Of a stretch of 64,000 nt of DNA, positions 1-8,621 are shown in pieces. Position 1 is the stretch's first letter. Each line of letters begins with the position of its first letter. The DNA lies in NCBI RefSeq assembly GCF_005217615.1, contig NZ_SZNK01000001.1, forward strand, positions 1,817,501 through 1,881,500, written 5' to 3'. The stretch comes from Brevibacillus antibioticus. Lineage in GTDB: Bacteria; Bacillota; Bacilli; Brevibacillales; Brevibacillaceae. The notes under the pieces are model-generated. The model was not told where the DNA came from. It searched no databases and saw only the letters and a list, made by a program, of their open reading frames with translations. A program made the position numbers and the translations under genes.

Positions 1-87
1 ATGTTAAAAATTATACCTTTTTGTAGAAATTCTACCTATTTTTATCTTATCCTCCCAAACGATAACAGAATTTCGTTCCGCACCTTC

Positions 88-230
88 GGTATACATGTTT
101 GTGTCACAATTTGTGCTGGTATACTTGTTTGTGTCACAAAAAAATGACACAAACAAGTATACTACATGATGCTAAAAACTTGATTTAACTTCGTTTTCAG
201 CTACACTTTTGGTATACATGTTTGTGTCAC
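88..230. repeat. Cluster of four 18-20 bp repeats upstream of the recombinase
   Basis: The motif GGTATACATGTTTGTGTCAC occurs at 88-107 and again, identically, at 211-230. A one-base variant (GTATACTTG core) lies at 118-137. Its perfect inverted partner lies at 145-162. The 119-136 and 145-162 copies form an 18-bp perfect inverted repeat around the 8-base spacer 137-144. The cluster ends about 160 bp before the recombinase start. Arrays like this next to tyrosine recombinases are often recombinase or accessory-protein binding sites or element ends; that role is inferred. The hairpin is AT-rich and has no downstream U-run typical of a terminator. Confidence 0.75.
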
Positions 231-284
231 TAGACAGATGAGCTACATTATCAGGAATCTGGTTGGTAAAGGTTCCTAATAATC

Positions 285-363
285 ATCAGTTGCGTCCGGA
301 TAAGTTTCGGAGCCGTTCCAATAAGTTTCGTGGATGGTCCATAAAAATCGGTTGCGTCCTTAT
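285..363. repeat. Short direct repeats before the recombinase start
   Basis: Within about 80 bp, GTTGCGTCC appears twice (near 289 and 352) and ATAAGTTTCG appears twice (near 300 and 320). They lie between the four-copy motif cluster and the ribosome binding site of the recombinase. Function is unknown. They may belong to the same recombination or regulatory region. Confidence 0.4.
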
Positions 364-391
364 AATCGATTTATTAGGAGGAAAATTAAGT

Positions 392-1306
392 TTGCAGGTG
401 AAACAAGCGATGGATGAATTCTTGTTTTATATGGAGGTTGAACGCAATGTATCAGTGAATACGATACGTAGCTATGCGTACGATTTACATGTTTTTGAGG
501 CTTTTCTAACGAGGGTCCATGGCACATCGGCACTGGAACAAATTCGTAATTCGACGGTTCGGAGGTTCATTCAAGACCAGGTCATTGAGCACCAGACACA
601 TCCGCGCACGCTGCAAAGACGTATTTCCTGCTTAAAATCCTTCAGTCGTTTTTGTGCAAAGGAAAACTGGATATCGAACGATTTTATGGTTGGTATTCAT
701 GCACCGAAAACAGACAAAAAAGTACCGGTTTACATGAAGTTAATCGAATTACAGATGCTATTTCGGTTTTTAGAGAATGATCAGCGTAAGTTATCGTTAC
801 GGAATCATTTGATGTTTAAGCTGTTGGCGACAACTGGGATGCGTCGCCAAGAATTAGTTGATTTGTCTTGGGGGCAGATTGATTTGGAATGGAATTCCAT
901 ACGGATTCATGGGAAAGGTAATAAAGAACGTATACTCCCGCTGCATCCGATGGTGATTCCATTGATCAAGCAATACCAGGAACACTTGGAAACGTTTCAA
1001 TTGCATACTTCCGAGCCAGTTTTTACGAATTACATGGGTCAACGGATAGATCCTCGCGGCTTACATCGGATCTTTAAGGAAGTCCTTCAAAATGCGGGCT
1101 TACCCCCTCACCGGTTTACACTGCACCATTTGCGACATACCTTCGCGACTCTGCTCTTGCGTTCCAATGACGGGCCTTCAAAGGTAGATATTCGTACGTT
1201 GCAGGAGCTTCTTGGCCGTGAAAGTTTAGCGACAACGTCTATTTATACTCATGTCGACCTAGAACAAAAGAAACTAGCAATTGAGACCTTAAAATTCGAA
1301 AGTTAG
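392..1306 (+). CDS. Tyrosine recombinase / integrase (XerC/D-like)
   Basis: Phage-integrase-family site-specific recombinase of about 304 residues, the usual size of XerC/XerD. An N-terminal SAM-like core-binding domain (about residues 7-90) precedes the catalytic domain. Visible catalytic residues are Arg near 151 (GMRRQEL), Lys near 176 (GKGNKER), the HLRH box near 246-249 and the nucleophile Tyr near 284 (IYTHVD). The second conserved His, normally in LLGH, is replaced by Arg (LLGRESL). The frame stays open upstream to 263, but AGGAGG at 376-381 is well spaced for TTG 392, and the upstream extension has no family similarity. A strong terminator follows directly. It stands alone with a repeat cluster upstream, so it is more likely the recombinase of a small or decayed element than the housekeeping Xer; this is inference. 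Confidence 0.85.
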   Translation: MQVKQAMDEFLFYMEVERNVSVNTIRSYAYDLHVFEAFLTRVHGTSALEQIRNSTVRRFIQDQVIEHQTHPRTLQRRISCLKSFSRFCAKENWISNDFMVGIHAPKTDKKVPVYMKLIELQMLFRFLENDQRKLSLRNHLMFKLLATTGMRRQELVDLSWGQIDLEWNSIRIHGKGNKERILPLHPMVIPLIKQYQEHLETFQLHTSEPVFTNYMGQRIDPRGLHRIFKEVLQNAGLPPHRFTLHHLRHTFATLLLRSNDGPSKVDIRTLQELLGRESLATTSIYTHVDLEQKKLAIETLKFES

Positions 1307-1313
1307 TTAATCG

Positions 1314-1366
1314 TATAAAACCTCCTCTCTAGTAATTATCATAGTTCAGAGAGGAGGTTTTATAAA
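1314..1366 (+). terminator. Hairpin terminator after the recombinase
   Basis: A 17-bp perfect inverted repeat (1314-1330 with 1348-1364) surrounds a 17-base loop, starting a few bases after the stop codon. The stem contains CCTCCTCTCT / AGAGAGGAGG and ends in a TTTT tract. From here to 1588 (about 220 bp) I see no credible gene. Confidence 0.75.
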
Positions 1367-1588
1367 ATGCCGTTTCAGTTCATGAAATAGCAATTTTATG
1401 AACTGATATTCAAACACATTATATTTTGTGTATACTTTCATTTTATCTGTGCTTCAATGTTCGGTAAGATATCTCTCCCTCACACCATTATATTCGGTAG
1501 TGATTAGAATAATTATTAACCGTTATTTGCCATTCTTTGAACATCCCTCTCCCCCTCAGACTAAATGGCTCCTGATTAGCGACGAAGA

Positions 1589-3373
1589 TTATTCAATAAT
1601 ACCTTTTCCATTTCTATAGAGTAGAAAACGATTGATATCTTCCTCAACTATACGTAGAGAACCTCTCCAGAAATCCATTGACTCGACATCTATGTCTAAC
1701 TTCTTTGCCAATGTTCTAATACTCATTTGTCCACTCACAGAAAGAAACTGATCATACAATTTGACAAACGCAGATTTATTCTCAATGTATTTCTCATAAA
1801 GCACTTTTGAAAACAATAAGCCAAAGGTATACGGAAAATTATAAAAATTATTATCAGCATAATAGTATTGAGCTTTACATACCCACATATATGGATGTAG
1901 AAAATCAGGATCCAGGCTAGTGCCGTATGAGTCGATTTGGCTTTTCTTCATCATGTTTTTCAGATCAATCGGGGATAAAACTTTGTTTCTTCTTCTCTTA
2001 AACAGTTCACTTTCAAATAAGAAACGACTATGCACATCAACTATTGCTTTGCTTGATTGGGAAACATCATTTTCAAGAATAATGTATTTTTCCCTTCCCT
2101 CTCGTTTCTGGAGCTCTGCCTGTTTTACGATTATTTCACTGAAAATTGAAGCTGTTTCTGCGATCGGTAATGGAGGTTTACTATTTACATAACTTTGATT
2201 TCTAAGGCATTCATTATGATAACCATGGCCTAACTCATGCGCGAGAGTTACTACATCACTTAAACTCCCAGTGAAATTACACAATATCCTACTTTCTCTC
2301 ACACTGTAGAGGTTAACGCAAAGAGCCCCTCCCCGCTTTCCTTTCCGCGGCTCAGCATCAATCCATGACTCTTGAAATGCCTTTTTAGCAAAGCACCCCA
2401 TGGAATCACTAAAAGCTCCGAAATTTTCTATAATTAGATCTTTTGCTTGCTCAAAAGTGAAGGTTAGCGAGCCGGTATCCAAGGGAGCGAATAGTTCAAA
2501 AAAAGGCAAACCATTCTTTGCGTCTAATAATTCTGCTTTTCTCCTATAAAAGGCATGAAATGAGGGTAACCTCTCTTGAATGGCATTAATCATCGTATCT
2601 AAAGCCGCTTCGCTCATTTTCTGATCCAATAATGTTTTTTTAAGAGGAGATGAGTAGCCTCTCATCTCAGATAAAGTAATCACTTCTCCTTTAATTCCGT
2701 TTAAACAAGCGGCGCAAGCATTTTCTATTTCTGAATAAGCCTTCATTTCGGCTTCATAAGCATTTTTTCTTACTGTAAAATTTTTATCATAGGCCATATT
2801 CCTTGCCATCGATAAAGGGATTAACTTTTGTTCATCATTTATTGTCACATTTACCATAAGGTTAGAGGTTAATTCGTTGTGCATTCTCGTCCATATGTTT
2901 GAACCCATATTTTCCATTTCAGCAATGAATTCTTCGCTTTTCTCAGTTAATACATATTCATTCTTTTCTACTAATTCCGTTAGATAAAACTTATGCTCTT
3001 TTAGGAATTCAGATGACTGAATCAGTTCATTTAGATTTCCCAAAGTACTGATCCACTTTTGGAAAGCTACAAGTGGCTTCACACTTCGAGCTTTCATTCG
3101 CTGTAAATCAGCAATTGCTTCCAACGACTTTTGGTTTTCATTGTCTTCGTAGAAAGTCAAATCAGCGAATTGGTATAACCGATCAAACCGATCGTAAAAA
3201 CTATTTAACCTATTAAGATAAGTCTCTATTTTGTTACTTGCATCAAAATCACTGTTCGAATTTGTTTCTATCCACTTTTCTATGGCATTCAGATCTTCCT
3301 TACATTTTTTCATGTCATCACAGAATTCGTATGCATCAAAAGAGGTATATAAAACATCCAGCTTCCACCTCAT
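1589..3373 (-). CDS. M3 family oligoendopeptidase (PepF-like)
   Basis: Cytosolic zinc metallopeptidase of 594 residues that cleaves short peptides. The thermolysin-type zinc motif HELGH is visible in LAHELGHGYHNE, followed by a downstream Glu (ETASIFSE), the usual third ligand of the M3 clan. The length matches PepF/oligoendopeptidase F (about 600). No signal peptide is present. The start ATG 3373 follows a G-rich ribosome binding site. It is the last gene of a five-gene minus-strand run and begins 18 bp after the M20 peptidase stop, which suggests co-transcription. In this context it probably supplies amino acids from imported peptides; the natural substrate cannot be read from sequence. Confidence 0.9.
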   Translation of the reverse strand: MRWKLDVLYTSFDAYEFCDDMKKCKEDLNAIEKWIETNSNSDFDASNKIETYLNRLNSFYDRFDRLYQFADLTFYEDNENQKSLEAIADLQRMKARSVKPLVAFQKWISTLGNLNELIQSSEFLKEHKFYLTELVEKNEYVLTEKSEEFIAEMENMGSNIWTRMHNELTSNLMVNVTINDEQKLIPLSMARNMAYDKNFTVRKNAYEAEMKAYSEIENACAACLNGIKGEVITLSEMRGYSSPLKKTLLDQKMSEAALDTMINAIQERLPSFHAFYRRKAELLDAKNGLPFFELFAPLDTGSLTFTFEQAKDLIIENFGAFSDSMGCFAKKAFQESWIDAEPRKGKRGGALCVNLYSVRESRILCNFTGSLSDVVTLAHELGHGYHNECLRNQSYVNSKPPLPIAETASIFSEIIVKQAELQKREGREKYIILENDVSQSSKAIVDVHSRFLFESELFKRRRNKVLSPIDLKNMMKKSQIDSYGTSLDPDFLHPYMWVCKAQYYYADNNFYNFPYTFGLLFSKVLYEKYIENKSAFVKLYDQFLSVSGQMSIRTLAKKLDIDVESMDFWRGSLRIVEEDINRFLLYRNGKGIIE

Positions 3374-3391
3374 GATTACAATCTTCCCCCC

Positions 3392-4546
3392 TTATGAATG
3401 TCTTTTTTGTCTTGCCAACTCCTCAATCAGGTATCCAAGCAACGCACTTCTTACGGGAATGTCCTGAATCAGTACATGCTCGTGCACTGCGTGAGCTCCA
3501 TCTCCAACAGGACCAAGTCCATCAAGCGTAGGCGCTAGAGGAGCTGTAAAATTCCCATCACTAGCCCCTCCAGTCTCAACTTCGACCAAGTCAATTCCCA
3601 ATTTTTCCTTCCCAATATTCCTGGCCAGTTCAAACATGTTGCCAACTTCCTTCGTGCGTTCCAGTGGCGGACGATTTATTCCACCTTCTATCTCTATCCT
3701 AGTTCCTTCAATCGCAGGAACGATATTTTCAATTAGGGGAATAATCCGATCAAATTCAGCTTGTGTCCTCACTCGTACATCCACTTCCGCTTCTGCTTCC
3801 GCAGCTACTACATTCCCGCGCGTTCCTCCATTCACAGTTCCAACATTTACCGTTGTACCAATTGTGTAATCAGTCAGTTTATGAAGGTATAGGGTTTGAT
3901 GGGCTAATTCTTCGATGGCGCTTTTCCCTTTTTGATGATCAATTCCTGAATGTGCAGCTTGCCCTGTTACTTTTAGTTTGTACATGCCAACTCCTTTACG
4001 GGCCGTTTTTAAAGCACCGTAATCGTACATGGGGGGCTCAAGGACGAGGACGTAATCACTTTTCTTAGCTTCTTCCTCAATGATTTGCCGAGAGGATGGA
4101 CTTCCTATTTCTTCATCTGAAGTAATTAAAAAAACAACTTGACAATTTGGATTTATTTGAAGGTGCCGTAATGTGTGTAACGCATATATTCCTTGAACGA
4201 TTCCGCCCTTCATATCGAAAATTCCCGGTCCATAGGCTTTATTACCTTCAATACGAAAAGGGTTTGTTAGCAAATCGCCGCTTTGCCATACAGTGTCTCG
4301 ATGTGCGAGTAAAAGAATCTGATGATCTCCCTGTCCCCATCTTCCACGAAGGTGGTTCCCATACGTTTGATTAGGAATAATCTCCATCGTTCCACCAGTG
4401 AAAGAAAGAAAAATCTCCGTTATCTTTTTACCTAATAAATCATTCATTTCTTTTTCGAGAGAAGGCGATTCTATTTCTACCAAGGTTTGTAACATTTTTA
4501 GCATCTCATTTTGCTGACTCTTCAAATATTCCAATAAGTCCCCCAT
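3392..4546 (-). CDS. M20 family metallopeptidase (carboxypeptidase G2 / ArgE-like)
   Basis: Di-zinc exopeptidase or deacylase of 384 residues. Metal-binding motifs are visible: AHRDTVW, GPGIFDMKGG (bridging Asp), SDEEIGS (general-base and metal Glu pair), LEPP and a late VHEHV His. The dimerisation insert shows AAHSG. The frame starts at 4564, but AAAGGAG sits just before ATG 4546, which I take as the start. The closest families are glutamate carboxypeptidase (CPG2) and N-acyl-amino-acid deacylases. Lying downstream of an N-acylamino-acid racemase-like gene, it may remove the acyl group from the racemised substrate. The exact acyl or peptide specificity is not determinable here. Confidence 0.88.
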   Translation of the reverse strand: MGDLLEYLKSQQNEMLKMLQTLVEIESPSLEKEMNDLLGKKITEIFLSFTGGTMEIIPNQTYGNHLRGRWGQGDHQILLLAHRDTVWQSGDLLTNPFRIEGNKAYGPGIFDMKGGIVQGIYALHTLRHLQINPNCQVVFLITSDEEIGSPSSRQIIEEEAKKSDYVLVLEPPMYDYGALKTARKGVGMYKLKVTGQAAHSGIDHQKGKSAIEELAHQTLYLHKLTDYTIGTTVNVGTVNGGTRGNVVAAEAEAEVDVRVRTQAEFDRIIPLIENIVPAIEGTRIEIEGGINRPPLERTKEVGNMFELARNIGKEKLGIDLVEVETGGASDGNFTAPLAPTLDGLGPVGDGAHAVHEHVLIQDIPVRSALLGYLIEELARQKRHS

Positions 4547-4636
4547 GTTTTCTCCTTTCATCAATCACTTTCATTCTTACAAATATAGGATGGTAAGCTT
4601 ATCGACACGTAGTAATTCTGGTTGGTTTGTATCTGA

Positions 4637-5524
4637 TTACCTGTTAACAAAATAGTCGTAAGCGGTTTTTGCTACTCTCGCGATCATATGTGCTGCTTCC
4701 AGTTGTGAGCTGTTATTTTCAGAGAAAGCCGAAACAATGACGGTACCTTTTTCTTCCGGTAAATAAATGATGCCAATATCATTATGAACACCACCGACTG
4801 AACCCGATTTACAAGCCACTGTGGTTCCGGCAGGCAATAAATTTGGAATCCGGTCGCGGAAATGCTGTCTTTTCATAATGTCAATCATCTGCTCGCAAGC
4901 TTTCTTTGAAATCAACTCTTTTCTGGCTATTTTCTCCAACAAAAATGCCATATCAGCTGGGGTTGACACATTATTCTCTATACTCTTGGTAAACACGATG
5001 CTTCTTTTATCATGCTTTGCCTGGAATAGACGCAGCGACACTTCTTCATACTGCTCGTTGCTATGCAATTCAGGGTCTAGGTTTACAACCAAGCTTAATA
5101 ACTGCCAGCATGTCAGATTCACATGGGTATCCTGTAATCCGATACTCTTCATATATTGGTCAGTACGGTTCACACCTACCAGCTCAAGTATTTTGTCTGT
5201 TCCGACGTTATCGCTAACAATAATCATCAGAGTTGCCAAATCCTTCAGCGAAACCTCAGATCCAGGATCGAATTCTTTTAATATCCCCGAGCCTGGGACT
5301 CTATCGGTCAATGAAAGACGGACTCTCGTATTTAAATCGATTGCCCTTGCTTCCACTTCACGAAATAAAGTCGCCAGAATCGGTACTTTATAACAGCTTG
5401 CCATCTGAAAGAGATGCCCTTCATTAATCTTCACCTCTTCATCTGTCTCCAAATGTTTGATGACAATCCCGAATGTTGCGGTTGCTTGTCCAACTAGTTC
5501 TTCGATTTTTTTTTGCAAGTCCAT
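4637..5524 (-). CDS. Cytoplasmic serine hydrolase of the class A beta-lactamase fold
   Basis: About 295 residues with the three penicillin-recognising motifs: SxxK as SCYK (in FQMASCYKVP), SDN as VSDNVG, and a KSG triad (CKSGSVGG). It has no signal peptide, unlike secreted beta-lactamases. I find no clear ExxLN omega-loop motif carrying Glu166, so deacylation of beta-lactams is doubtful. PF13354-type serine hydrolases of this form may act as peptidases or amidases. An upstream TTG at 5551 is possible, but GGGAGGGG at about 5538-5545 fits ATG 5524. It lies between the enolase-superfamily gene (73 bp away) and the M20 peptidase (90 bp away), so a role in handling D-amino-acid or acyl-amino-acid peptides is the contextual guess. 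Confidence 0.82.
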   Translation of the reverse strand: MDLQKKIEELVGQATATFGIVIKHLETDEEVKINEGHLFQMASCYKVPILATLFREVEARAIDLNTRVRLSLTDRVPGSGILKEFDPGSEVSLKDLATLMIIVSDNVGTDKILELVGVNRTDQYMKSIGLQDTHVNLTCWQLLSLVVNLDPELHSNEQYEEVSLRLFQAKHDKRSIVFTKSIENNVSTPADMAFLLEKIARKELISKKACEQMIDIMKRQHFRDRIPNLLPAGTTVACKSGSVGGVHNDIGIIYLPEEKGTVIVSAFSENNSSQLEAAHMIARVAKTAYDYFVNR

Positions 5525-5597
5525 GTTTAACTCATCCCCTCCCTTATTCAAGTGTAATTCCCGGATCTATCATTATTAAATGAGATCCACTTCTTTG

Positions 5598-6707
5598 TTA
5601 TGGGTGGAAAACCTCTGAATAGAGCGAATTTTTCTCGATTTTTTCATGGTTAGGCTCGTATCCAATTCCCGGTTTATTGAGCAATGTAATAACTCCATTG
5701 TGAGGCGTTACTTCCGGGTCTATAATGTCTTCCTCCCAATAGTTTTTTGATCCAGCAGTATCACCAGGGAAGATAAAATTGTCCAAAGTAGTAATGGCAA
5801 TGTTATGCGCTCGTCCAATTCCCGACTCCATCATACCGCCACACCAGACTGGAACATTCTGTTGCTTGCAAAGGTCGTGAATTCTCTTTGCTTCAGTCAA
5901 TCCTCCAACACGTCCGATTTTGATGTTGATGATCTTGCAACTTCCCAACTCAATCGCTTTTCTGGCATCTTCTACAGAATGGATACTTTCGTCGAGACAA
6001 ATAGGTGTTTTTAGTCTTTTTTGAAGAGCAGAATGATCGATGATATCATCATGTGCGAGTGGTTGCTCAATCATCGTCAAGTCAAATTGATCTAATTCTT
6101 GCAGTAGGTCGCTATGTGCCAGTGTATAAGCGGAGTTTGCATCTGCCATTAGCTGAATATTGGGAAATTTATTTCGAATAGCCTCCATTACTGCAATATC
6201 CCATCCAGGTTTTATCTTCACTTTTATCCTCTTGTAGCCCAAATCTAGGTTTTTGTGAATGACATCCAAAAGTTTAGGAATGGAAGCTTCGATCCCGAGA
6301 CTTACCCCCACCTCTACTTCCTTCTTCGTCCCTCCAAGGGCTTGTGCCAAACTGACTCCTTTGTGCTTGGCAAACAAGTCCCAAACAGCCCCTTCCAATG
6401 CGGATTTTGCCATGTTATTCCGCCGTACCTTTTGGAAAATGGTGGACACATCGGATGGGTCTTCTAGGTGTTTGCCTATCAGCATGGGAATGAGGTGTTC
6501 TTTAAGCATTTGCCAGTTTCCTTTTACTGTTTCTTCACTGTACCAAGGAAGGACCATCGCCACCGATTCCCCCCACCCTATTACTCCATTCTCGTCCATT
6601 ATTTTGACTAAAATAAATTCCTTATCTGTTACCGTTCCAAAGCTTGCCGTAAAAGGTTGTTTCAATTGCAGTTTCATGTAGTGTAAGATAACTCTCTTTA
6701 TTTGCAT
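5598..6707 (-). CDS. N-acylamino-acid racemase / o-succinylbenzoate synthase-like enolase
   Basis: Enolase-superfamily (muconate lactonising subgroup) enzyme of 369 residues. The catalytic Lys pair is in KVKIKPG; the metal ligands are Asp in MADANSAY, Glu in IEQPL and Asp in CLDES; the second base Lys is in NIKIGRVGG. The [11 protein letters not shown] segment is typical of the NSAR/OSBS family, whose members racemise N-acyl (often N-succinyl) amino acids or make o-succinylbenzoate in menaquinone synthesis. No men genes are nearby. The neighbours are an M20 deacylase or peptidase and, across the RpiR gene, a D-serine dehydratase, so amino-acid racemisation is favoured. ATG 6707 is preferred over GTG 6710 because of AGGGG nine bases upstream. 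Confidence 0.85.
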   Translation of the reverse strand: MQIKRVILHYMKLQLKQPFTASFGTVTDKEFILVKIMDENGVIGWGESVAMVLPWYSEETVKGNWQMLKEHLIPMLIGKHLEDPSDVSTIFQKVRRNNMAKSALEGAVWDLFAKHKGVSLAQALGGTKKEVEVGVSLGIEASIPKLLDVIHKNLDLGYKRIKVKIKPGWDIAVMEAIRNKFPNIQLMADANSAYTLAHSDLLQELDQFDLTMIEQPLAHDDIIDHSALQKRLKTPICLDESIHSVEDARKAIELGSCKIINIKIGRVGGLTEAKRIHDLCKQQNVPVWCGGMMESGIGRAHNIAITTLDNFIFPGDTAGSKNYWEEDIIDPEVTPHNGVITLLNKPGIGYEPNHEKIEKNSLYSEVFHP

Positions 6708-6734
6708 CACTAATAGCCCCTTACATCCAGAAAT

Positions 6735-7592
6735 TTATTCTTCCATTATCGTTCTGTAAATCTCGAAATTGTGTTCATATTCCAATATTCTTTGCCTAAC
6801 TTGCTCTGAATCAATCACAGACATACCAGCAACAATTGCATGAAGTAACACAAAAAGTGGCGGAGTAACATCGAGTGTAGAGGAATCCGTACTTGGAACT
6901 TGCAGCACGATATCAGCGTTTTGGCTGACTGGTGCTAGAACATCATCGGTAATAGCAACTATATATGCTCCCTTGTTTTTAGCTATCCTTACAATATCCA
7001 GTGTTTCTTTGCTATATCTTTTGAATGAAAAGGCGATCAATACCCATTGTTTATCCATTCCTGATGATAATTGGATAATATCATCCGTATTCTGGTTATA
7101 CACCTGGGCATCTTCACAGAGCATACGTAAGCTGAATGCCAGCCAATGTGCCGGTGCATATGATGACCGCAAGCCTACTGTAAGGACCTTTTTTGATTTG
7201 CTAATGCTTTGCAATACTTTCTCAAATGCTGTTTCTGAAATAGTTCCAAGCATCCCCTCGATTCGGGCCAAACTTTCTTTTACCACTTCGCTAAAAAAAT
7301 GCTCATCATTTTTAAAACGTTTGGCGGTTTCCTGATGATGCGTAAGCGTATTCTTTTCATTTCGTAGCTGCTCGGCAAACACTTCTTTTTGTAATTGACT
7401 GAAACCGCTATACTCCAATGCGTAGCAGAACCGTATAATAGTTGTCTCGCTAACACCGATCTGTTCCCCTACACTCGATGCAGTATTATTAATAAACAGT
7501 TCTGGGTTTTCCAGAAGATGTTCTGCCACCTTTTTTTGTTGCTTAGTTAACTGAGCATAGTGTGTTCGAATTTTTTCTCGTATCGTAATCAT
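6735..7592 (-). CDS. RpiR/MurR family transcriptional regulator (HTH + SIS)
   Basis: 285-residue regulator. The N-terminal RpiR helix-turn-helix is visible in SVGEQIGVSETTIIRFCYALEYSGF, given here only as a motif region near residues 38-62, and is followed by a SIS sugar-isomerase-like sensor domain (VLTVGLRSSYAPAHWL, IAFSFKRYSKET, VAITDD). The open frame reaches 7709, but GGAGGGG lies upstream of ATG 7592, where homologous sequence begins. It is the first gene of the minus-strand peptidase / racemase operon (24 bp to the next start) and is probably its regulator. SIS domains of this family usually sense phosphosugars or amino-sugar derivatives such as MurNAc-6P; the ligand here is unknown. 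Confidence 0.88.
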   Translation of the reverse strand: MITIREKIRTHYAQLTKQQKKVAEHLLENPELFINNTASSVGEQIGVSETTIIRFCYALEYSGFSQLQKEVFAEQLRNEKNTLTHHQETAKRFKNDEHFFSEVVKESLARIEGMLGTISETAFEKVLQSISKSKKVLTVGLRSSYAPAHWLAFSLRMLCEDAQVYNQNTDDIIQLSSGMDKQWVLIAFSFKRYSKETLDIVRIAKNKGAYIVAITDDVLAPVSQNADIVLQVPSTDSSTLDVTPPLFVLLHAIVAGMSVIDSEQVRQRILEYEHNFEIYRTIMEE

Positions 7593-7865
7593 TATTCGTC
7601 TAAATCCCCTCCAGGAAGTGTTGATTCTTTTTTTATTCTGTTTTGAAGTTACACTTCTTTTTGCTATTCTAAATAAAGCAGGATAAAAGATCAAGTGTTT
7701 TTCTTCCATTTTTATAGACGCTCATATTAGCCTCTTCATAGAATAACCAATCTTTTCTTCTTTAACTTACTTACTCATTCCAGAAATAAAGAGTCCTGGT
7801 ATCTTCTCATGCAATTTAGACAGGTAACTAGAATCAGATTGAACGATCGAACTCTTTAAAACACA

Positions 7866-7896
7866 AAAAGGTGCTTCTGTCATCCAAGCACCTTTT
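7866..7896 (-). terminator. Hairpin terminator of the HTH-cupin regulator
   Basis: The 11-bp inverted repeat AAAAGGTGCTT / AAGCACCTTTT at 7866-7876 and 7886-7896 lies just past the regulator stop. On the minus strand the stem runs into a T tract. The remaining 7593-7860 interval holds the RpiR gene leader; I see no gene in it. Confidence 0.7.
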
Positions 7897-7911
7897 CCAA
7901 TTTACATTTAG

Positions 7912-8466
7912 TTAGAATGAGGGAGGTGTAACTGCGAATATAACTACTACGTTCTGATCAAACGTATTTTTCCACTTATGTTTCATGTACGGCGGTATTC
8001 TTACACTATCCCCCTTACTCAAAATATGAACTTCGTCATTTAGATACAGCTTTACTTCCCCTTCTAGAATAAAAGCTGCTTCCTCTCCTAAGTGTTCCAT
8101 CAATGCTTCAGAAGATTGAGTTCCGGGTGTCAATTTCATTAAAGCATACTCGATTGCCCCGTTTAAATCAGGGGATAAAAGCTCATATGAAAGATGTTCA
8201 GATTCTGGAAGAATCATTTTCTTTCGATGATTAGATCGAACAATTAAATTTTTTGTGTTTTCCTGCTCCAGAAAGAAGTTAAAAACCGGAATCTCTAATA
8301 CTTTAGCGATTAACTTTAGTGTATGAATAGAAGGGTTTGCTATCCCTCGTTCAATTTGGCTTAGTAACGAAGGTGTCACTACTACCAGATTTGCTAGTTG
8401 ACGAATGTTTAATCCCTTCTTTTTCCTGTATTCTTGTATTTTTTGCCCTACATGAATGTCATTCAT
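7912..8466 (-). CDS. XRE-type HTH + cupin regulator
   Basis: 184-residue two-domain regulator. Residues about 5-60 form an XRE helix-turn-helix (KIQEYRKKKGLNIRQLANL then SLLSQIERG). Residues about 110-180 form a cupin barrel (MEHLGEEAAFILEGEVKLYL and PPYMKHKWKN). A TTG at 8505 is in frame, but GAGGAG upstream of ATG 8466 supports the shorter form. It is transcribed away from dsdA with about 155 bp between starts, the standard arrangement of a local regulator and its target. It probably senses a small amino-acid-related ligand through the cupin and controls D-serine dehydratase; this is inference. Confidence 0.88.
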   Translation of the reverse strand: MNDIHVGQKIQEYRKKKGLNIRQLANLVVVTPSLLSQIERGIANPSIHTLKLIAKVLEIPVFNFFLEQENTKNLIVRSNHRKKMILPESEHLSYELLSPDLNGAIEYALMKLTPGTQSSEALMEHLGEEAAFILEGEVKLYLNDEVHILSKGDSVRIPPYMKHKWKNTFDQNVVVIFAVTPPSF

Positions 8467-8520
8467 AATAAATACGCTGCTCCTCGAGTTGAATTTCAGT
8501 TGCAAACAAAATAAATTATA

Positions 8521-8550
8521 TTGACTTTTATTAAATACATTTTAACATAA
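8521..8550 (+). promoter_or_regulatory. Candidate dsdA promoter in the divergent region
   Basis: TTGACT at 8521-8526 is a good -35 match, and a TAACAT-like -10 follows at about 8543-8548. It lies about 70 bp upstream of the dsdA ATG and in the only intergenic space shared with the HTH-cupin regulator. The -10 is weak, which suits activator or repressor control. Confidence 0.4.
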
Positions 8551-8621
8551 AAAGAATCATGTAATACCTTTATATTTTGAAGCGTATCCAGGAACCATTC
8601 AAAGAAGAGAGGAAGTTACCG

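Noticed and set aside
119-162. 18-bp perfect hairpin as a transcription terminator
   Set aside because: The stem is AT-rich, no gene ends next to it, and the same motif recurs at 88-107 and 211-230, so a repeat / recombination-site reading is better.
263-391. Upstream extension of the recombinase
   Set aside because: It covers direct repeats and precedes an AGGAGG site; the extra 43 residues do not resemble a core-binding domain.
4821-5393. 190-codon plus-strand frame
   Set aside because: It is antisense to the beta-lactamase-fold gene and carries no family motif.
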